From a virus, in the IMG/VR virus record IMGVR_UViG_3300006793_004190, positions 1 to 46,895 of that record: a DNA stretch of 46,895 bases; one strand, given 5' to 3'. Positions 20,917 to 29,918 of the stretch are shown here, piece after piece. The number at the start of each line of letters is the position of its first letter. Positions within the stretch are counted from its first letter, which is position 1. The notes under the pieces are model-generated. The model was not told the DNA's origin. It searched no databases and saw only the letters and a program-made list of their open reading frames with translations. A program made the position numbers and the translations under genes.

Positions 20917-23235
20917 TTAAATTACACAGCTTTCGCAGTAGTCGTCATATTCTTCTTGTGTTTCAAAGTCGTCCTGACTTTTATCCACTATACTTGATTG
21001 TTCTAGTTTGTCAATATCTATTTCACCAGCACCGTCATAAGTGTTGAAGTAATACAACTGCTTACCGCCATACTTATAGAACATCATTAAGTGCTGTAAC
21101 ATGCTACTCATTGGAATCTTTTCATCTGGAAAGTGCTGTGGATTATAACTTGTATTAACACTAATTCCTTGATCGATATATTTTTGTAGCACTGCCATAA
21201 TTTGTAAGTATCCCTCTGGAGATTCTTGATCCCACAACAGTTCATACTTGTTTTTAAGATGATGGATACCAGGCACAACTTGTTTTAGTACACCATGTTT
21301 ACTTTGCTTAACACTTACTAAACTACGTGGTGGTTCAATACCGTTTGTAGCATTTGAAATCTGTGCTGATGTTTCAGCAGGCATAAGAGCCATTAGTGTT
21401 GAGTTACGTATACCTGTTGATGCTAACTGTGTTCTTAGCTCTGCCCATGGCATACGTTCTTGATGTGCTACTAGTTCATCTACATCTTTCTTGTATGTAT
21501 CAATAGGTAGGATACCATCACTGTATTTTGTTTGGTCGTTCCACAAACATGCACCTTGATCTTGTGCTAAGTCAGCACTTGCTTTAATTAAACTATAACT
21601 CCATGCTTCTGCATATTCATCAATTAGTGCTAGATTAGGGTTACTGTATGTCATATTGTTACGTGCCATCCAATATGCAAGGTTGATAATACCTACACCC
21701 AGTGGACGTCTGCCCATGGTTGCCATTTCAGCGGCAATTACTGGATAGTTCTGATAACTGAGTAGTGCATCAAGTCCACGTACTGCTAGTTTACCAATAC
21801 GGATAAAGTCAGTTGGTTTACGTACATTGCCCCAATTAACAGCACTTAGTGTACATAGTGCAATCTCACCATCTGGATCATTAAAGTCATTCAATGGTTT
21901 CGTTGGCAAATTAATCTCACAACACAAGTTACTTTGTTTAATAGGTGCATGTTGTGGTTTAAAACTACCATGTTCATTACTGTGATCAACATTTTGCAAG
22001 TAGATACGACCAGTGTCTTTACGCTCTCCCATAAACTTGCTAAACAAGTCAATAGCTTTCATAGTCTTTTTACGTAGTCTAGTATTGCGCTCTGCTGTTT
22101 CATACAGACGTTTAAACTCGTCTTGATCTGCAAAAAACGCATCATATAGGCCTGGAACATCACTAGGTGAAAACAGTGTGATATCTCCGCCTTGAATTAG
22201 ACGCTCATACATTAATTTGTTAAACTGCACACCATAATCCATATGACGTACACGATTGTCTTCTACACCTTTGTTGTTTTTAAGAACTAGTAAATCTTCT
22301 GCTTCGAGATGCCAAATCGGGTAATATAATGTTGCTGCTCCGTTTCGCACGCCGCCTTGGCTACATGATCTGGTAGCAGCCTGGAACATTTTGTAGAAAG
22401 GAACGACCCCGGTATGATATGCGTCACCTTTACGTATGGGGGAGCCGAGAGCACGAATACTTCCTGCTCCAACACCAATACCTGCTTTTTGTGATACGTA
22501 CTTGACAATACTACTAGTAGTTGCGTTAATGCTATCAAGGCTATCGCCAGTTTCAATAAGAACGCATGAACTAAATTGTCTCTGTGGAGTACGGACGCCC
22601 GCCATAACAGGAGTAGGTAAACTAATATCGAAGTTACTAATAGCATCGTAATAATCCTTAACCCATTTTAATCTTGTGTCTTTGTCGTATGAAGCAAATA
22701 GTGTAGCCGCAATTAGCATATATGCCATTTGTGGAGTTTCTAGTTTTACATCTGTTACACGGTTTTGTACAAGGTACTTGCCACGCCATTGTTCCATGGC
22801 GGCATATGTAAAGTCTTGATCACGATCGTGTTTAATATAGTTATTAAGTTCGTCCCATTCCGATTCAGTATAATCAGTGAGCAATGCTGGATCATACCAT
22901 CCTTCATCTACGTTACGGGTAATTAGTTTTAAGATATGCCAGGGTTCAAAGCTACCATATACTTGTTTACGTAAATGATATACAATAAGGCGTCCTGCGA
23001 CCCATTGATAGTTTGGTGTGTCTTCTTCAATTAACTCTGAGGCACTTTTAATAAGTGTCTCTTGGATGTCGCCAGTAGTAATACCATTGTAAAAATGTAA
23101 ATTACTTTTCATTTCTACCTGACTAGGGCTTACGCCGTTAATGCCTTCACATGCATAAAATACTACTTTGTGTAGCTTTTCGAGGTCAATTGCCTCTTTA
23201 CTTCCATCTCTTTTTGTTACTTGAATGTTGCTCAT
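20917..23235 (-). CDS. nrdA: Ribonucleotide reductase class Ia, alpha subunit
   Basis: 772 aa from MSNIQVTKRDGSK (23235), preferred over a Met 18 codons upstream because AAGGAC precedes it. Has an N-terminal ATP-cone (VTKRDGSKEAIDLEKLHKVV), SSCVLIETGDSLDSI, NLCCEINLPTKPL (the active-site NxCxE loop), ALMPAETSAQISNATNGIEP and YFNTYDG. The C-terminus ends YDDYCESCVI, keeping the CxxC shuttle cysteines. Operon with nrdB and grx. Confidence 0.95.
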   Translation of the reverse strand: MSNIQVTKRDGSKEAIDLEKLHKVVFYACEGINGVSPSQVEMKSNLHFYNGITTGDIQETLIKSASELIEEDTPNYQWVAGRLIVYHLRKQVYGSFEPWHILKLITRNVDEGWYDPALLTDYTESEWDELNNYIKHDRDQDFTYAAMEQWRGKYLVQNRVTDVKLETPQMAYMLIAATLFASYDKDTRLKWVKDYYDAISNFDISLPTPVMAGVRTPQRQFSSCVLIETGDSLDSINATTSSIVKYVSQKAGIGVGAGSIRALGSPIRKGDAYHTGVVPFYKMFQAATRSCSQGGVRNGAATLYYPIWHLEAEDLLVLKNNKGVEDNRVRHMDYGVQFNKLMYERLIQGGDITLFSPSDVPGLYDAFFADQDEFKRLYETAERNTRLRKKTMKAIDLFSKFMGERKDTGRIYLQNVDHSNEHGSFKPQHAPIKQSNLCCEINLPTKPLNDFNDPDGEIALCTLSAVNWGNVRKPTDFIRIGKLAVRGLDALLSYQNYPVIAAEMATMGRRPLGVGIINLAYWMARNNMTYSNPNLALIDEYAEAWSYSLIKASADLAQDQGACLWNDQTKYSDGILPIDTYKKDVDELVAHQERMPWAELRTQLASTGIRNSTLMALMPAETSAQISNATNGIEPPRSLVSVKQSKHGVLKQVVPGIHHLKNKYELLWDQESPEGYLQIMAVLQKYIDQGISVNTSYNPQHFPDEKIPMSSMLQHLMMFYKYGGKQLYYFNTYDGAGEIDIDKLEQSSIVDKSQDDFETQEEYDDYCESCVI

Positions 23236-23296
23236 ATTATTTGCGTCCTTACGATTATATCTATGTGTCGACTCCTCGAAAGTCATCACTTTATTA

Positions 23297-23749
23297 TTAT
23301 TTGACTATGTTTTTAACTTTAGATCGGTAACTGATGAAACACTTTTTTTCATCAGGTAATGTACTTATACGGCCATGATCAAAGTTAAGCAAGTGTTTAT
23401 TGTCTATTAATGCACAAAGTTTTTGCACACTTGTATCAGGACAAGTAATGTAAACTAGTTCATTTTCAATATCTGGATTGGCATAGTATATAGTGTATGC
23501 CATTCCTAGTGCTAAACTATTGTTACAAAAGTCTCCCTGATGTAACATTTCCCACGGTGTTGGCCACTGATCACTATTGACAGGATCAATGGCAATATTT
23601 ACTAAGGGTGCACTAATCCACCATTTAATGACAGTTTCGCACACCTCAACGGTATTTTTTGTATCTAAGCCATTTCTGAACTCACGCCACATGCTCAATC
23701 GCTTGCTAGGTGATTCATACCAGGCTCGATGGTTTAATTGCTGTTCCAA
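23297..23749 (-). CDS. Hypothetical protein (150 aa)
   Basis: The longest frame starts at TTG 23749, inside the 3' end of the upstream gene and without a clear SD; ATG at 23692 (MWREFRNGL) is an alternative. Contains KWWISAPLVNIAIDPVNSDQWPTPWEML-like Trp-rich segment and NELVYITCPDTSVQKLCALID. It resembles unnamed proteins of marine T4-like phages next to nrdA. Function unknown. Confidence 0.65.
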   Translation of the reverse strand: MEQQLNHRAWYESPSKRLSMWREFRNGLDTKNTVEVCETVIKWWISAPLVNIAIDPVNSDQWPTPWEMLHQGDFCNNSLALGMAYTIYYANPDIENELVYITCPDTSVQKLCALIDNKHLLNFDHGRISTLPDEKKCFISYRSKVKNIVK

Positions 23750-24396
23750 AGTTGATATGTATACTTAAATTTTGTTATAATATTTGCGTTATCAGTGTAC
23801 ATCAACCGAAGTTTATTTGCTACACTAATATCCGCACCGAAAACTATATCCACTGTTGCTGTTTCAGTATAGTTGTCATCAATTGCACTAGTACTTGCAC
23901 TAGTATCTGTTGCCATTCTGATTTGGCCAACACGTACACCGTTTGCACTTTCCAGTGTGTAATCAATTATTACAACATTGTATTGTAACGTATCAATACT
24001 AAACCCAGTTGCGGCATTTGAGCCGTTTGCAGATAAGGAAATACTACGTGGAAATGTTTCATGACGGTCTAACACGATTTCACTATTAAAGTTTACAGTG
24101 ATAACACCAGTTGGTGCTGATGCAAACGTTAGTGTGGTTCCTATAATGTCATAATCAGCGGCATTTACTTGTACATCGTCAACAAATACTGCTAGTACGC
24201 CATTTGGATAGGGTAACGTGTTTGGAACAACAAACTGTGTAAGTGCACCATTACCTGTACCTACATTAATAGTTGTGTTTCCAATAAACAAACGCTGGTC
24301 GTCTGTTGCGTATCCTACTTCGCCAGGATCAAGCATAGGCAAATCTGCAAAGTTGCCTTGCCTTACTTTAATTTTACTAATTCGTGTGTCTGCCAT
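23734..24396 (-). CDS. Virion protein, tail-fibre/collar type (220 aa)
   Basis: Opens MADTRISKIKVRQGNFADLP then MLDPGEVGYATDDQRLFIGN, the phage structural signature (IxxRxGxxxxLPxLxxGExxxxTDxxRLFIGN) of fibre-attachment or neck proteins. The rest is beta-rich (NVVIIDYTLESANGVRVGQI). SD AGAGGAAA, with a CATAAATA late word upstream. Confidence 0.8.
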   Translation of the reverse strand: MADTRISKIKVRQGNFADLPMLDPGEVGYATDDQRLFIGNTTINVGTGNGALTQFVVPNTLPYPNGVLAVFVDDVQVNAADYDIIGTTLTFASAPTGVITVNFNSEIVLDRHETFPRSISLSANGSNAATGFSIDTLQYNVVIIDYTLESANGVRVGQIRMATDTSASTSAIDDNYTETATVDIVFGADISVANKLRLMYTDNANIITKFKYTYQLWNSN

Positions 24397-24416
24397 GGGT
24401 TGTTTCCTCTATAATG

Positions 24417-24424
24417 TATTTATG
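24417..24424 (-). promoter_or_regulatory. Late promoter variant CATAAATA
   Basis: One mismatch to TATAAATA, 20 nt before the ATG at 24396, with an SD in the leader. Confidence 0.5.
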
Positions 24425-25094
24425 ACAGGTTATAAAACTCAGCAACTCGTTGTGCCCATTTTTCTTCCCATTCTTTAAACTCTTCTGGGCCTACCTCCCA
24501 TAGTTGCCATTCACATTCTCTACTACACATAAAGATTGCAGCGTGTTCAATTTTAGTCTCAAACATTTCATTATGTGCCATACCATATGCGGCCGCTTGA
24601 AGGAAGTAATCGTCGATCCATTCACGTTTCTTGGGCCGGTTAGTTTGTTTAAAGTCCATGATTGTAGGACGTCCTTTATACATACCAACCAAATCAGTAG
24701 TACCTGCATATAAGCCAGGGTAACACAAGTTAACTTCACTACCCCATACTTCATTTACATCAGATTCAATGTTTTTAATAACTGTTTCAGCCATCATTTT
24801 GGCTTGCAGTAAGGTTTTGCCTGTGTATTCCTCATTGAGGCTCCAGGCTTCCAACATTTCATGCATAACAGTACCTACGCCAGCGGCTTCGGTTGTTATC
24901 TGTTGTGCTTTCGCTTCTCCAACTCGTTTTTTCCAGTTGTTGAGTGCTTGACGCTTTTCCCATGGCTTTGTTTTGTCCAGTATAGTTGTTACACTAGGCA
25001 CTGGCTCGCCATATGGGTTCTCGTATAAACGTTTACCGTTTACACTCTTGCGTTTAAATTCTTTGTAAGGATAAGGTGTGGTAATATTTAACAT
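24420..25094 (-). CDS. RecB/Cas4-like PD-(D/E)XK exonuclease
   Basis: 224 aa. Motifs: GTVMHEMLEAW (the GxxxH of RecB nucleases), YAGTTDLVGMYKGRPTIMDFKQ (D...DxK catalytic core) and FLQAAAYGMAHNE (QxxxY). Such exonucleases serve phage recombination or host DNA breakdown. A consensus promoter places +1 exactly on the A of the ATG, so the message is predicted leaderless. Confidence 0.85.
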   Translation of the reverse strand: MLNITTPYPYKEFKRKSVNGKRLYENPYGEPVPSVTTILDKTKPWEKRQALNNWKKRVGEAKAQQITTEAAGVGTVMHEMLEAWSLNEEYTGKTLLQAKMMAETVIKNIESDVNEVWGSEVNLCYPGLYAGTTDLVGMYKGRPTIMDFKQTNRPKKREWIDDYFLQAAAYGMAHNEMFETKIEHAAIFMCSRECEWQLWEVGPEEFKEWEEKWAQRVAEFYNLS

Positions 25095-25100
25095 TTGTAC

Positions 25101-25129
25101 AGTGTAACACTAATTGGTCACAATGTCAA
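25101..25129 (-). promoter_or_regulatory. Sigma70-type promoter giving a leaderless exonuclease mRNA
   Basis: TTGACA (25129-25124), 17-nt spacer, TACACT (25106-25101). Seven nt past the -10 is 25094, the A of the start codon. Confidence 0.75.
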
Positions 25130-25467
25130 TAGTCGATTACCCATTTAAATGTAGTATTTGTGCCAGTATTTGTTTGGCGTGATATAGTATATCCTAAACG
25201 CTCAAAATAGGCCAACACTTGCTTCATTTGATCCAATTTGGCAGTATTACTAAGTGCACCTTGCCATACACTGAAAAATGCCTGTGCATCAGCAGTTGGT
25301 GTTGGGTCACTCTCAGTCATCGTTGTACCATCACTAATAATAGTTTGGTACAATCCATTTCCAGCATCCTGGATAATCTGATTCATGATTGCTGAACACT
25401 CATTAAAAATAGTAAGGTCAGCTCTTGCTAAATTTCTGGCTTGTTGTGCATTAAAATTTAAGCTCAT
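25126..25467 (-). CDS. Hypothetical protein, probable virion component (113 aa)
   Basis: MSLNFNAQQARNLARADLTI..., helical then mixed, ending TFKWVIDY. First in an overlapping run (stop-start ATGA with the 104-aa gene) that leads into structural-like genes. Function unknown. Confidence 0.65.
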   Translation of the reverse strand: MSLNFNAQQARNLARADLTIFNECSAIMNQIIQDAGNGLYQTIISDGTTMTESDPTPTADAQAFFSVWQGALSNTAKLDQMKQVLAYFERLGYTISRQTNTGTNTTFKWVIDY

Positions 25468-25778
25468 AGTTTCTTCTCTTTTCTAGCAAGTTGTTTTGAT
25501 GCCATTTTACTAACTGTGTCGTCATCTTTTTCAGCGTCAACGGGTAGAGCTGAGTCTAATTTAATTTCTTCACGGTTAGCACTGCCAACGGCATCAATAC
25601 TGTTTAACATACGTACTAGTGATTTTATATCTACAAAATAACCACTAGCTTCTAGTTTTGCCTGTACGACTGGTGTTTTTAGTGAAGTCATACCACGTGC
25701 TTTGGCACGAACAATAAGTTCTTCAATGCCATTGAGTACAAAATCCTGTCCCTCTGTGATAACTTCACTAATAACCAT
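25464..25778 (-). CDS. Hypothetical protein with capsid-targeting-like N-terminus (104 aa)
   Basis: Begins MVISEVITEG, which fits the T4 capsid-targeting pattern with a possible cleavage after ITE. The body has a helical core (GIEELIVRAKARGMTSLKTP) and a very basic C-terminus (KQLARKEKKL). Overlaps neighbours by 1 and 4 nt. Possibly an internal head protein. Confidence 0.65.
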   Translation of the reverse strand: MVISEVITEGQDFVLNGIEELIVRAKARGMTSLKTPVVQAKLEASGYFVDIKSLVRMLNSIDAVGSANREEIKLDSALPVDAEKDDDTVSKMASKQLARKEKKL

Positions 25779-26851
25779 TACTTGGCATTCCTCATACGAT
25801 TAATCATACCCATTGTGGCACTGTGTCCTGCATCACCTGGTCTCAATTCCATTGTTTGTAAACCGCCTGCACTTCTTGGTTTCTTCATTGCAGGCATTCC
25901 TACTTTAGGTTTTTGTTTTGGCATTGGATTGTACGGCATAGTCCTATAGTCTTTGCCAGTGTTACCATATTCACTTGGATCTTGATCAATACGTACACTT
26001 GGTGTACCACTACTTAATTCATTAATGATATTAATAAACTGATCATGTGACATAGTTCCGCTTTCGACCATTTTAAAGAGCTTGTCTTTACTCTCTAGAA
26101 ACTTTTTTTCGGCTAACGCACCCTTCTCCATATTAGCTAGAGCACTTTCACCTTTTAGTTCTCTACCAAGTTGGTTGTCGTCACCTGCAGCAGCATCGTC
26201 ACCACCAAATTCGTCGTCACCCATGTCTACATCAGTGCCGTCTAGTTCTGGTGCTGGTGCCATGTCTGTTGGCATTGGTGCAGCAGCTGGTGCTTCACCA
26301 CGTGCCGCCATTGTTGCATTTTCAACAGCGTCTTTTGTTGCTTTTGAAGCGTCTAGTAAAGTGCCTAGTGCCGCATCTACATTAGCATTATATGCTTCAG
26401 CTTGTTCAAAACCTACTTGCTCTTTCATTGCATCTACAATTGGCATAAGTTTTTGTACTTGCATTCCTGCTAAGTTTTCAACCATTTTTTGTAGCTCATC
26501 AACTAACTCTTGTGCAGCTAGCATTACTTCTGCTTGCTCTAGTTCTGCTGATTCTTTAACTTTAACTTTAGCTTTCATTTTCTTACCATCGTTACGTGTT
26601 GGTGCAACTTCATTGATGTATGTGCGCAATGAATGTTGGATTAAGTTTAGTTTGTTGTACGTTGGGTTTTCCCAATACGCACTGTTGCTTTCTTTAATTT
26701 GTGTAATTTTTGCATTAGTTGCTGTTAGCATACGTCCTAATGCATCTGTGCTCATTTCAGAAATATTAACACTATGTCCAAACGTATTCGCTAGAACCTT
26801 GTTAATTTTTTCTACATTATGGGCAGCTGAGTTTAAATCGTTTAAATACAT
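25778..26851 (-). CDS. Probable head/core protein (357 aa)
   Basis: The N-terminal half is helical and coiled. A central low-complexity region is Ala/Pro/Asp-rich (APAAAPMPTDMAPAPELDG, DDEFGGDDAAAGDDNQ), with a basic Pro/Lys/Gly C-terminus (PKQKPKVGMPAMKKPRSAGG). Such composition suits a scaffold or internal head protein. CATAAATA upstream marks late expression. No named homolog recalled. Confidence 0.65.
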   Translation of the reverse strand: MYLNDLNSAAHNVEKINKVLANTFGHSVNISEMSTDALGRMLTATNAKITQIKESNSAYWENPTYNKLNLIQHSLRTYINEVAPTRNDGKKMKAKVKVKESAELEQAEVMLAAQELVDELQKMVENLAGMQVQKLMPIVDAMKEQVGFEQAEAYNANVDAALGTLLDASKATKDAVENATMAARGEAPAAAPMPTDMAPAPELDGTDVDMGDDEFGGDDAAAGDDNQLGRELKGESALANMEKGALAEKKFLESKDKLFKMVESGTMSHDQFINIINELSSGTPSVRIDQDPSEYGNTGKDYRTMPYNPMPKQKPKVGMPAMKKPRSAGGLQTMELRPGDAGHSATMGMINRMRNAK

Positions 26852-26875
26852 TGTATAATTCCCCGTTGTTTATTA

Positions 26876-26883
26876 TATTTATG
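26876..26883 (-). promoter_or_regulatory. Late promoter variant CATAAATA
   Basis: One mismatch to TATAAATA, 24 nt before the ATG at 26851, with GGGGAA as SD. Confidence 0.5.
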
Positions 26884-26891
26884 CACATCTG

Positions 26892-27359
26892 TTATAGACG
26901 TGATAAAATTCTTTGCTTTGCTTCTTGTACTTTTTGCTTTGCCCTACTGGCTTTAGCAATGGCAATATCTTCATTAATACCGCCCTTATTTGCTCTAGAC
27001 TGTTGTGCCCAAGTTTCATATAGTGAATTACTATAATCATTGTCATACTGTTCTAGTTCTTTAATTCCTGATGTTTTATTAGTGATATATTTTTTAACAA
27101 TACCCATTGCTGTTTCAAACAATGCTAAGTCACTGTGTATTACTTGTTTGCCTTCAACTATATTGTAAAAGTTTTTCTGTCTGCCAGCAAACTCTTCTTT
27201 AACAATGTCAATACGATAGTTTTGTACTGTGATTGATTGTTCTGTTATAGTTTGTGTCATAGCAACTTTTAAATCGACGTCAGTTTCTGCCGCCTCATGT
27301 AGTAATGCAGATGTTTGTTCTACCTGATGTGTAAGGATATCTTTGAGTGATCTAGCCAT
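26892..27359 (-). CDS. Hypothetical helical protein (155 aa)
   Basis: MARSLKDILTHQVEQTSALL..., all-helical, with a basic C-terminal helix (KASRAKQKVQEAKQRILSRL). Shares one base with the next gene. Common gene type in marine T4-like phages; function unknown. Confidence 0.65.
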   Translation of the reverse strand: MARSLKDILTHQVEQTSALLHEAAETDVDLKVAMTQTITEQSITVQNYRIDIVKEEFAGRQKNFYNIVEGKQVIHSDLALFETAMGIVKKYITNKTSGIKELEQYDNDYSNSLYETWAQQSRANKGGINEDIAIAKASRAKQKVQEAKQRILSRL

Positions 27360-27586
27360 TATAATTTACCGTAATTGTTAATATTAAGTTTATAACCTGC
27401 TGTTTTGCCGTCAACTACTTTATCTAGTACGCCACGACTAACTAGGTTTTGAGCAACATACTGCTCACGTTCACTTAGTGATTTTTTTTCTAAGATAATA
27501 TCTTGTGGAAAATGTTTATCTAAAAAATCACTTTCACGAATATTGATAAATGTTGGGAACCCGCCCTTTGTTACAAATGCTCTCAT
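27359..27586 (-). CDS. Small protein, winged-helix-like (75 aa)
   Basis: MRAFVTKGGFPTFINIRESD..., with EREQYVAQNLVSRGVLDKVV and KTAGYKLN, which looks like a helix-turn-helix plus wing. Coupled to both neighbours by one-base overlaps. Function unproven. Confidence 0.6.
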   Translation of the reverse strand: MRAFVTKGGFPTFINIRESDFLDKHFPQDIILEKKSLSEREQYVAQNLVSRGVLDKVVDGKTAGYKLNINNYGKL

Positions 27587-27945
27587 TAAACTAGTCCTTG
27601 TTGTGGTGCTGGTCTATTTGGAATACCAGTTGCAACACGTTTTGCACTACGCTTTTCTTTATTATACTGTTGTTGTGCTTTAATACCAGCTTCACGGTTT
27701 TGGTCGGCTACTTTGGCGTTATAACGGTTGGTAGTATTCTTTTGACTGGATCCCATTTTAGCGGCACCTGCGTTGCCCTTCTGAAGACCATATCTTTCAT
27801 TTAACTTGTAACAATCACAATGCTTGCAATCTGGACCGCATTCACATTCAGTAATAGGTTGACCGCAACAGTCTTTGCTGCACATTTCAACGCCGTCTTT
27901 CATCCATGTTTTTTTGTCTTCTGTGACAATATCAAATATCTTCAT
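27586..27945 (-). CDS. Cys-rich protein with capsid-targeting-like N-terminus (119 aa)
   Basis: Begins MKIFDIVTEDKKTW, then holds nine Cys within about 25 residues (MCSKDCCGQPITECECGPDC, KHCDCY), a likely zinc or other metal cluster. The C-terminal half is basic, Gln/Asn-rich and disordered (QQQYNKEKRSAKRVATGIPN). Possible nucleic-acid-binding internal protein. Confidence 0.65.
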   Translation of the reverse strand: MKIFDIVTEDKKTWMKDGVEMCSKDCCGQPITECECGPDCKHCDCYKLNERYGLQKGNAGAAKMGSSQKNTTNRYNAKVADQNREAGIKAQQQYNKEKRSAKRVATGIPNRPAPQQGLV

Positions 27946-27946
27946 G

Positions 27947-28234
27947 TTACTTTACCTTGTTCAGTCGTTGTACTGCTTTACTTGCTGGGTTCATACGTTT
28001 TGTACGCTGTGCTTTTCTTGCAAGTCTTCCGCCCATTCTTGCTTTTGTTTTACGTAATGTTATACGCTTTTTAATATCGATAGGTTTGGAACATTGTGCA
28101 GGGTCGCTCACAACTCTACCTTTTCGCTGTCCTACACTACAACGAAATTTACGTACAATTTTTTTACCTTTGCGAGCCCAGACTAGTTGTGCTTCAACAA
28201 CAGGTTCTTCTGATGTGAGTTCATTTAAGTTCAT
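27947..28234 (-). CDS. Very basic small protein with capsid-targeting-like N-terminus (95 aa)
   Basis: Starts MNLNELTSEEPVVEAQ, then is dominated by Lys/Arg (VWARKGKKIVRKFRC, KKRITLRKTKARMGGRLARK). Two Cys (KFRCSVG, PAQCSKP) may bind metal. An internal DNA-condensing head protein is plausible. An AATAAATA word 5 nt before the ATG predicts a leaderless late mRNA. Confidence 0.65.
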   Translation of the reverse strand: MNLNELTSEEPVVEAQLVWARKGKKIVRKFRCSVGQRKGRVVSDPAQCSKPIDIKKRITLRKTKARMGGRLARKAQRTKRMNPASKAVQRLNKVK

Positions 28235-28239
28235 ATAGT

Positions 28240-28247
28240 TATTTATT
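28240..28247 (-). promoter_or_regulatory. Late promoter variant AATAAATA giving a leaderless mRNA
   Basis: Gap to the ATG at 28234 is exactly 5 nt. Confidence 0.6.
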
Positions 28248-28253
28248 AGATTT

Positions 28254-28550
28254 TTATGACATTAATAATGTTGCTACTAGTGTTAGTAGACCTGCAAGAA
28301 CTGTACCGCCAGTTCCCATCATTATTTTATTTGTTGTTGCGTTGGCTTTGATCATTTCTTCACGCATCTTGGCAAACTCACGTATGCCTTCTTCACGCAT
28401 TTGAAAGACGCCCTTTTCGATATTGTTTAAGCGAGTATCAATATTATTAACTTTTTCTTCCAAGACACGATACCTCTCAGCGCACAGGTCAACGTGCGCT
28501 TCTAAATTCTGTTTCTCTAACTGGGTTGTCCCAATTGTCGCTATAGACAT
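28254..28550 (-). CDS. Coiled-coil protein with C-terminal membrane anchor (98 aa)
   Basis: Start MSIATIGTTQLEKQN (28550) follows GTGAGA. A heptad region (YRVLEEKVNNIDTRLNNIEK) and a helix rich in Arg/Glu precede a C-terminal hydrophobic segment (GTGGTVLAGLLTLVATLLMS). This is the layout of XhlA-type hemolysin/holin accessory proteins. Function is inferred only from architecture. Confidence 0.65.
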   Translation of the reverse strand: MSIATIGTTQLEKQNLEAHVDLCAERYRVLEEKVNNIDTRLNNIEKGVFQMREEGIREFAKMREEMIKANATTNKIMMGTGGTVLAGLLTLVATLLMS

Positions 28551-28714
28551 AATTCTCACTCAACTGCGTCTTTAGTACATCGTTGTACCTTGTTAACAGT
28601 AGCCTTTTATGTAGCCTTTTGATTTCGGAGGCTTGTGGCGAACTCCGTATTCTTGTGCCTATGTTAGTGCCTGTGTTGTTATTGTGCCTTTTTCACACTA
28701 TTATTTATTAGATT
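28551..28714 (-). repeat. Intergenic stretch with short direct repeats
   Basis: On the minus strand AGGCACA-type words occur three times and AAAAGGCTAC twice in close succession, plus a CGGAG/CTCCG hairpin and an AATAAATA-like word. No gene is seen. Confidence 0.4.
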
Positions 28715-29119
28715 CTAACGCATCTGAAAGTATATGTTTAATGTTTTTTCATCGTATGTTTCAAATGTACTATCAATAAAGTTTACTGTTTCATTAAGAT
28801 AAGGGATAAATGGTACTTGGTCAAAGTCGTTCTCTAAAAAATGCACTGGATTATCATTATGAGTATAAACATCGCTATGCTCTACACTAAACTCAATTTT
28901 CCACACACGATGTAGTCCTTTATACTGCTTTCCAAAGCGGAATCCAACTAGATCTTGTGCTTCTATTTCAGTCACTACAAAAGATAACGGTTGGGATCGC
29001 AGACCAGCCAGCTGTATGAATGTGTTTAGATTTTGTTTTTGATTATACGATGGCGTATTACTAGGCTTGTTAATGTCTGTAATGTCAACTAACGTATAGG
29101 CTATATAGTTGTTGTGCAA
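28715..29119 (-). CDS. Hypothetical protein, TTG start (134 aa)
   Basis: The likely start is TTG at 29119, because AAGGTGA is 3-4 nt upstream and no ATG is near. Sequence LHNNYIAYTLVDITDINKPS... with SFVVTEIEAQDLVGFRFGKQ and EKTLNIYFQMR, strand-rich. Typical unnamed gene of marine T4-like phages. Confidence 0.6.
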   Translation of the reverse strand: MHNNYIAYTLVDITDINKPSNTPSYNQKQNLNTFIQLAGLRSQPLSFVVTEIEAQDLVGFRFGKQYKGLHRVWKIEFSVEHSDVYTHNDNPVHFLENDFDQVPFIPYLNETVNFIDSTFETYDEKTLNIYFQMR

Positions 29120-29127
29120 GTGTCACC

Positions 29128-29913
29128 TTATACTAGACTGCGGCCAAATTTCCTACCTACAGCAAAACCACCTACTGCTGCAGCTGTGCCTGCCGCCGCT
29201 CTAGTTGCAATTTTACGTGCCGTAATACCTTTTTCCGCATTGTCGATTGCAGGATCAATAAATCCACCAGCTGATGAAAACCTTTTAAACGGATTATATA
29301 ACTCACCACGTATAGCATTAGCTCTGTAATACTGTAACATACGAGTTGCTAAAAGTGATTTTTGTCCTGCTGGTAAATTATTCCAGTTTACAGCTAAACG
29401 CCTCATTGCTTTATAGTTGGCCTCAGTAATATCAAGACCTCTTTCCATACGCATAAACAATCCACTAGTACCTGGTATTTTTTGTCCAGTTGCCATTGCT
29501 CTCAAATATTGTTTTAATTGTGTTTCTGGAACAGCCAATTTGGCCGCTTGAATTCGAGAACGTTTGTCACTATTAGATGCATTAGATGTAATTTTATGCA
29601 GTGCATGATATAAGTCTGTTCCGTCTCTGCGATAGTTTTTAAAGTTACCGCCGCCTACTAGTGTTCTTTTTGCGTAGTCTTGTGCAATCGGTGCAGTGTT
29701 ATAGTCACTGTAAAGTATCTGCATTGTTAATAAATTAATAAAAGCAAAATTCAGTGTGTCACGAATGTCTGCTGTATCTACCATTTGTTTGGTACGATAC
29801 ATTTTACTTGCTTCATTAAGGTCACTAATAAATCCAAAAGCTGGTTGCTTTTCTTCACTCATTGTGTGTCCACCTTCAATTTCTGCCCATTGTTTTGCTG
29901 TATATTTTTCCAT
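29128..29913 (-). CDS. Hypothetical protein, probable virion component (261 aa)
   Basis: Helical, with an Ala/Gly-rich C-terminal segment (TRAAAGTAAAVGGFAVGRKF) that may interact with membrane. A TATAAATA word 5 nt before the ATG predicts a leaderless late mRNA, and no SD is present, so an internal start at Met18 (MSEEKQPAFG) is the alternative. Function unknown. Confidence 0.65.
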   Translation of the reverse strand: MEKYTAKQWAEIEGGHTMSEEKQPAFGFISDLNEASKMYRTKQMVDTADIRDTLNFAFINLLTMQILYSDYNTAPIAQDYAKRTLVGGGNFKNYRRDGTDLYHALHKITSNASNSDKRSRIQAAKLAVPETQLKQYLRAMATGQKIPGTSGLFMRMERGLDITEANYKAMRRLAVNWNNLPAGQKSLLATRMLQYYRANAIRGELYNPFKRFSSAGGFIDPAIDNAEKGITARKIATRAAAGTAAAVGGFAVGRKFGRSLV

Positions 29914-29918
29914 GCTAG

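Noticed and set aside
26082-26858. Long open frame on the plus strand opposite the 357-aa gene
   Set aside because: No SD, Ser-rich biased composition produced by the Ala/Asp-rich gene on the other strand, and it would cover an entire coupled gene.
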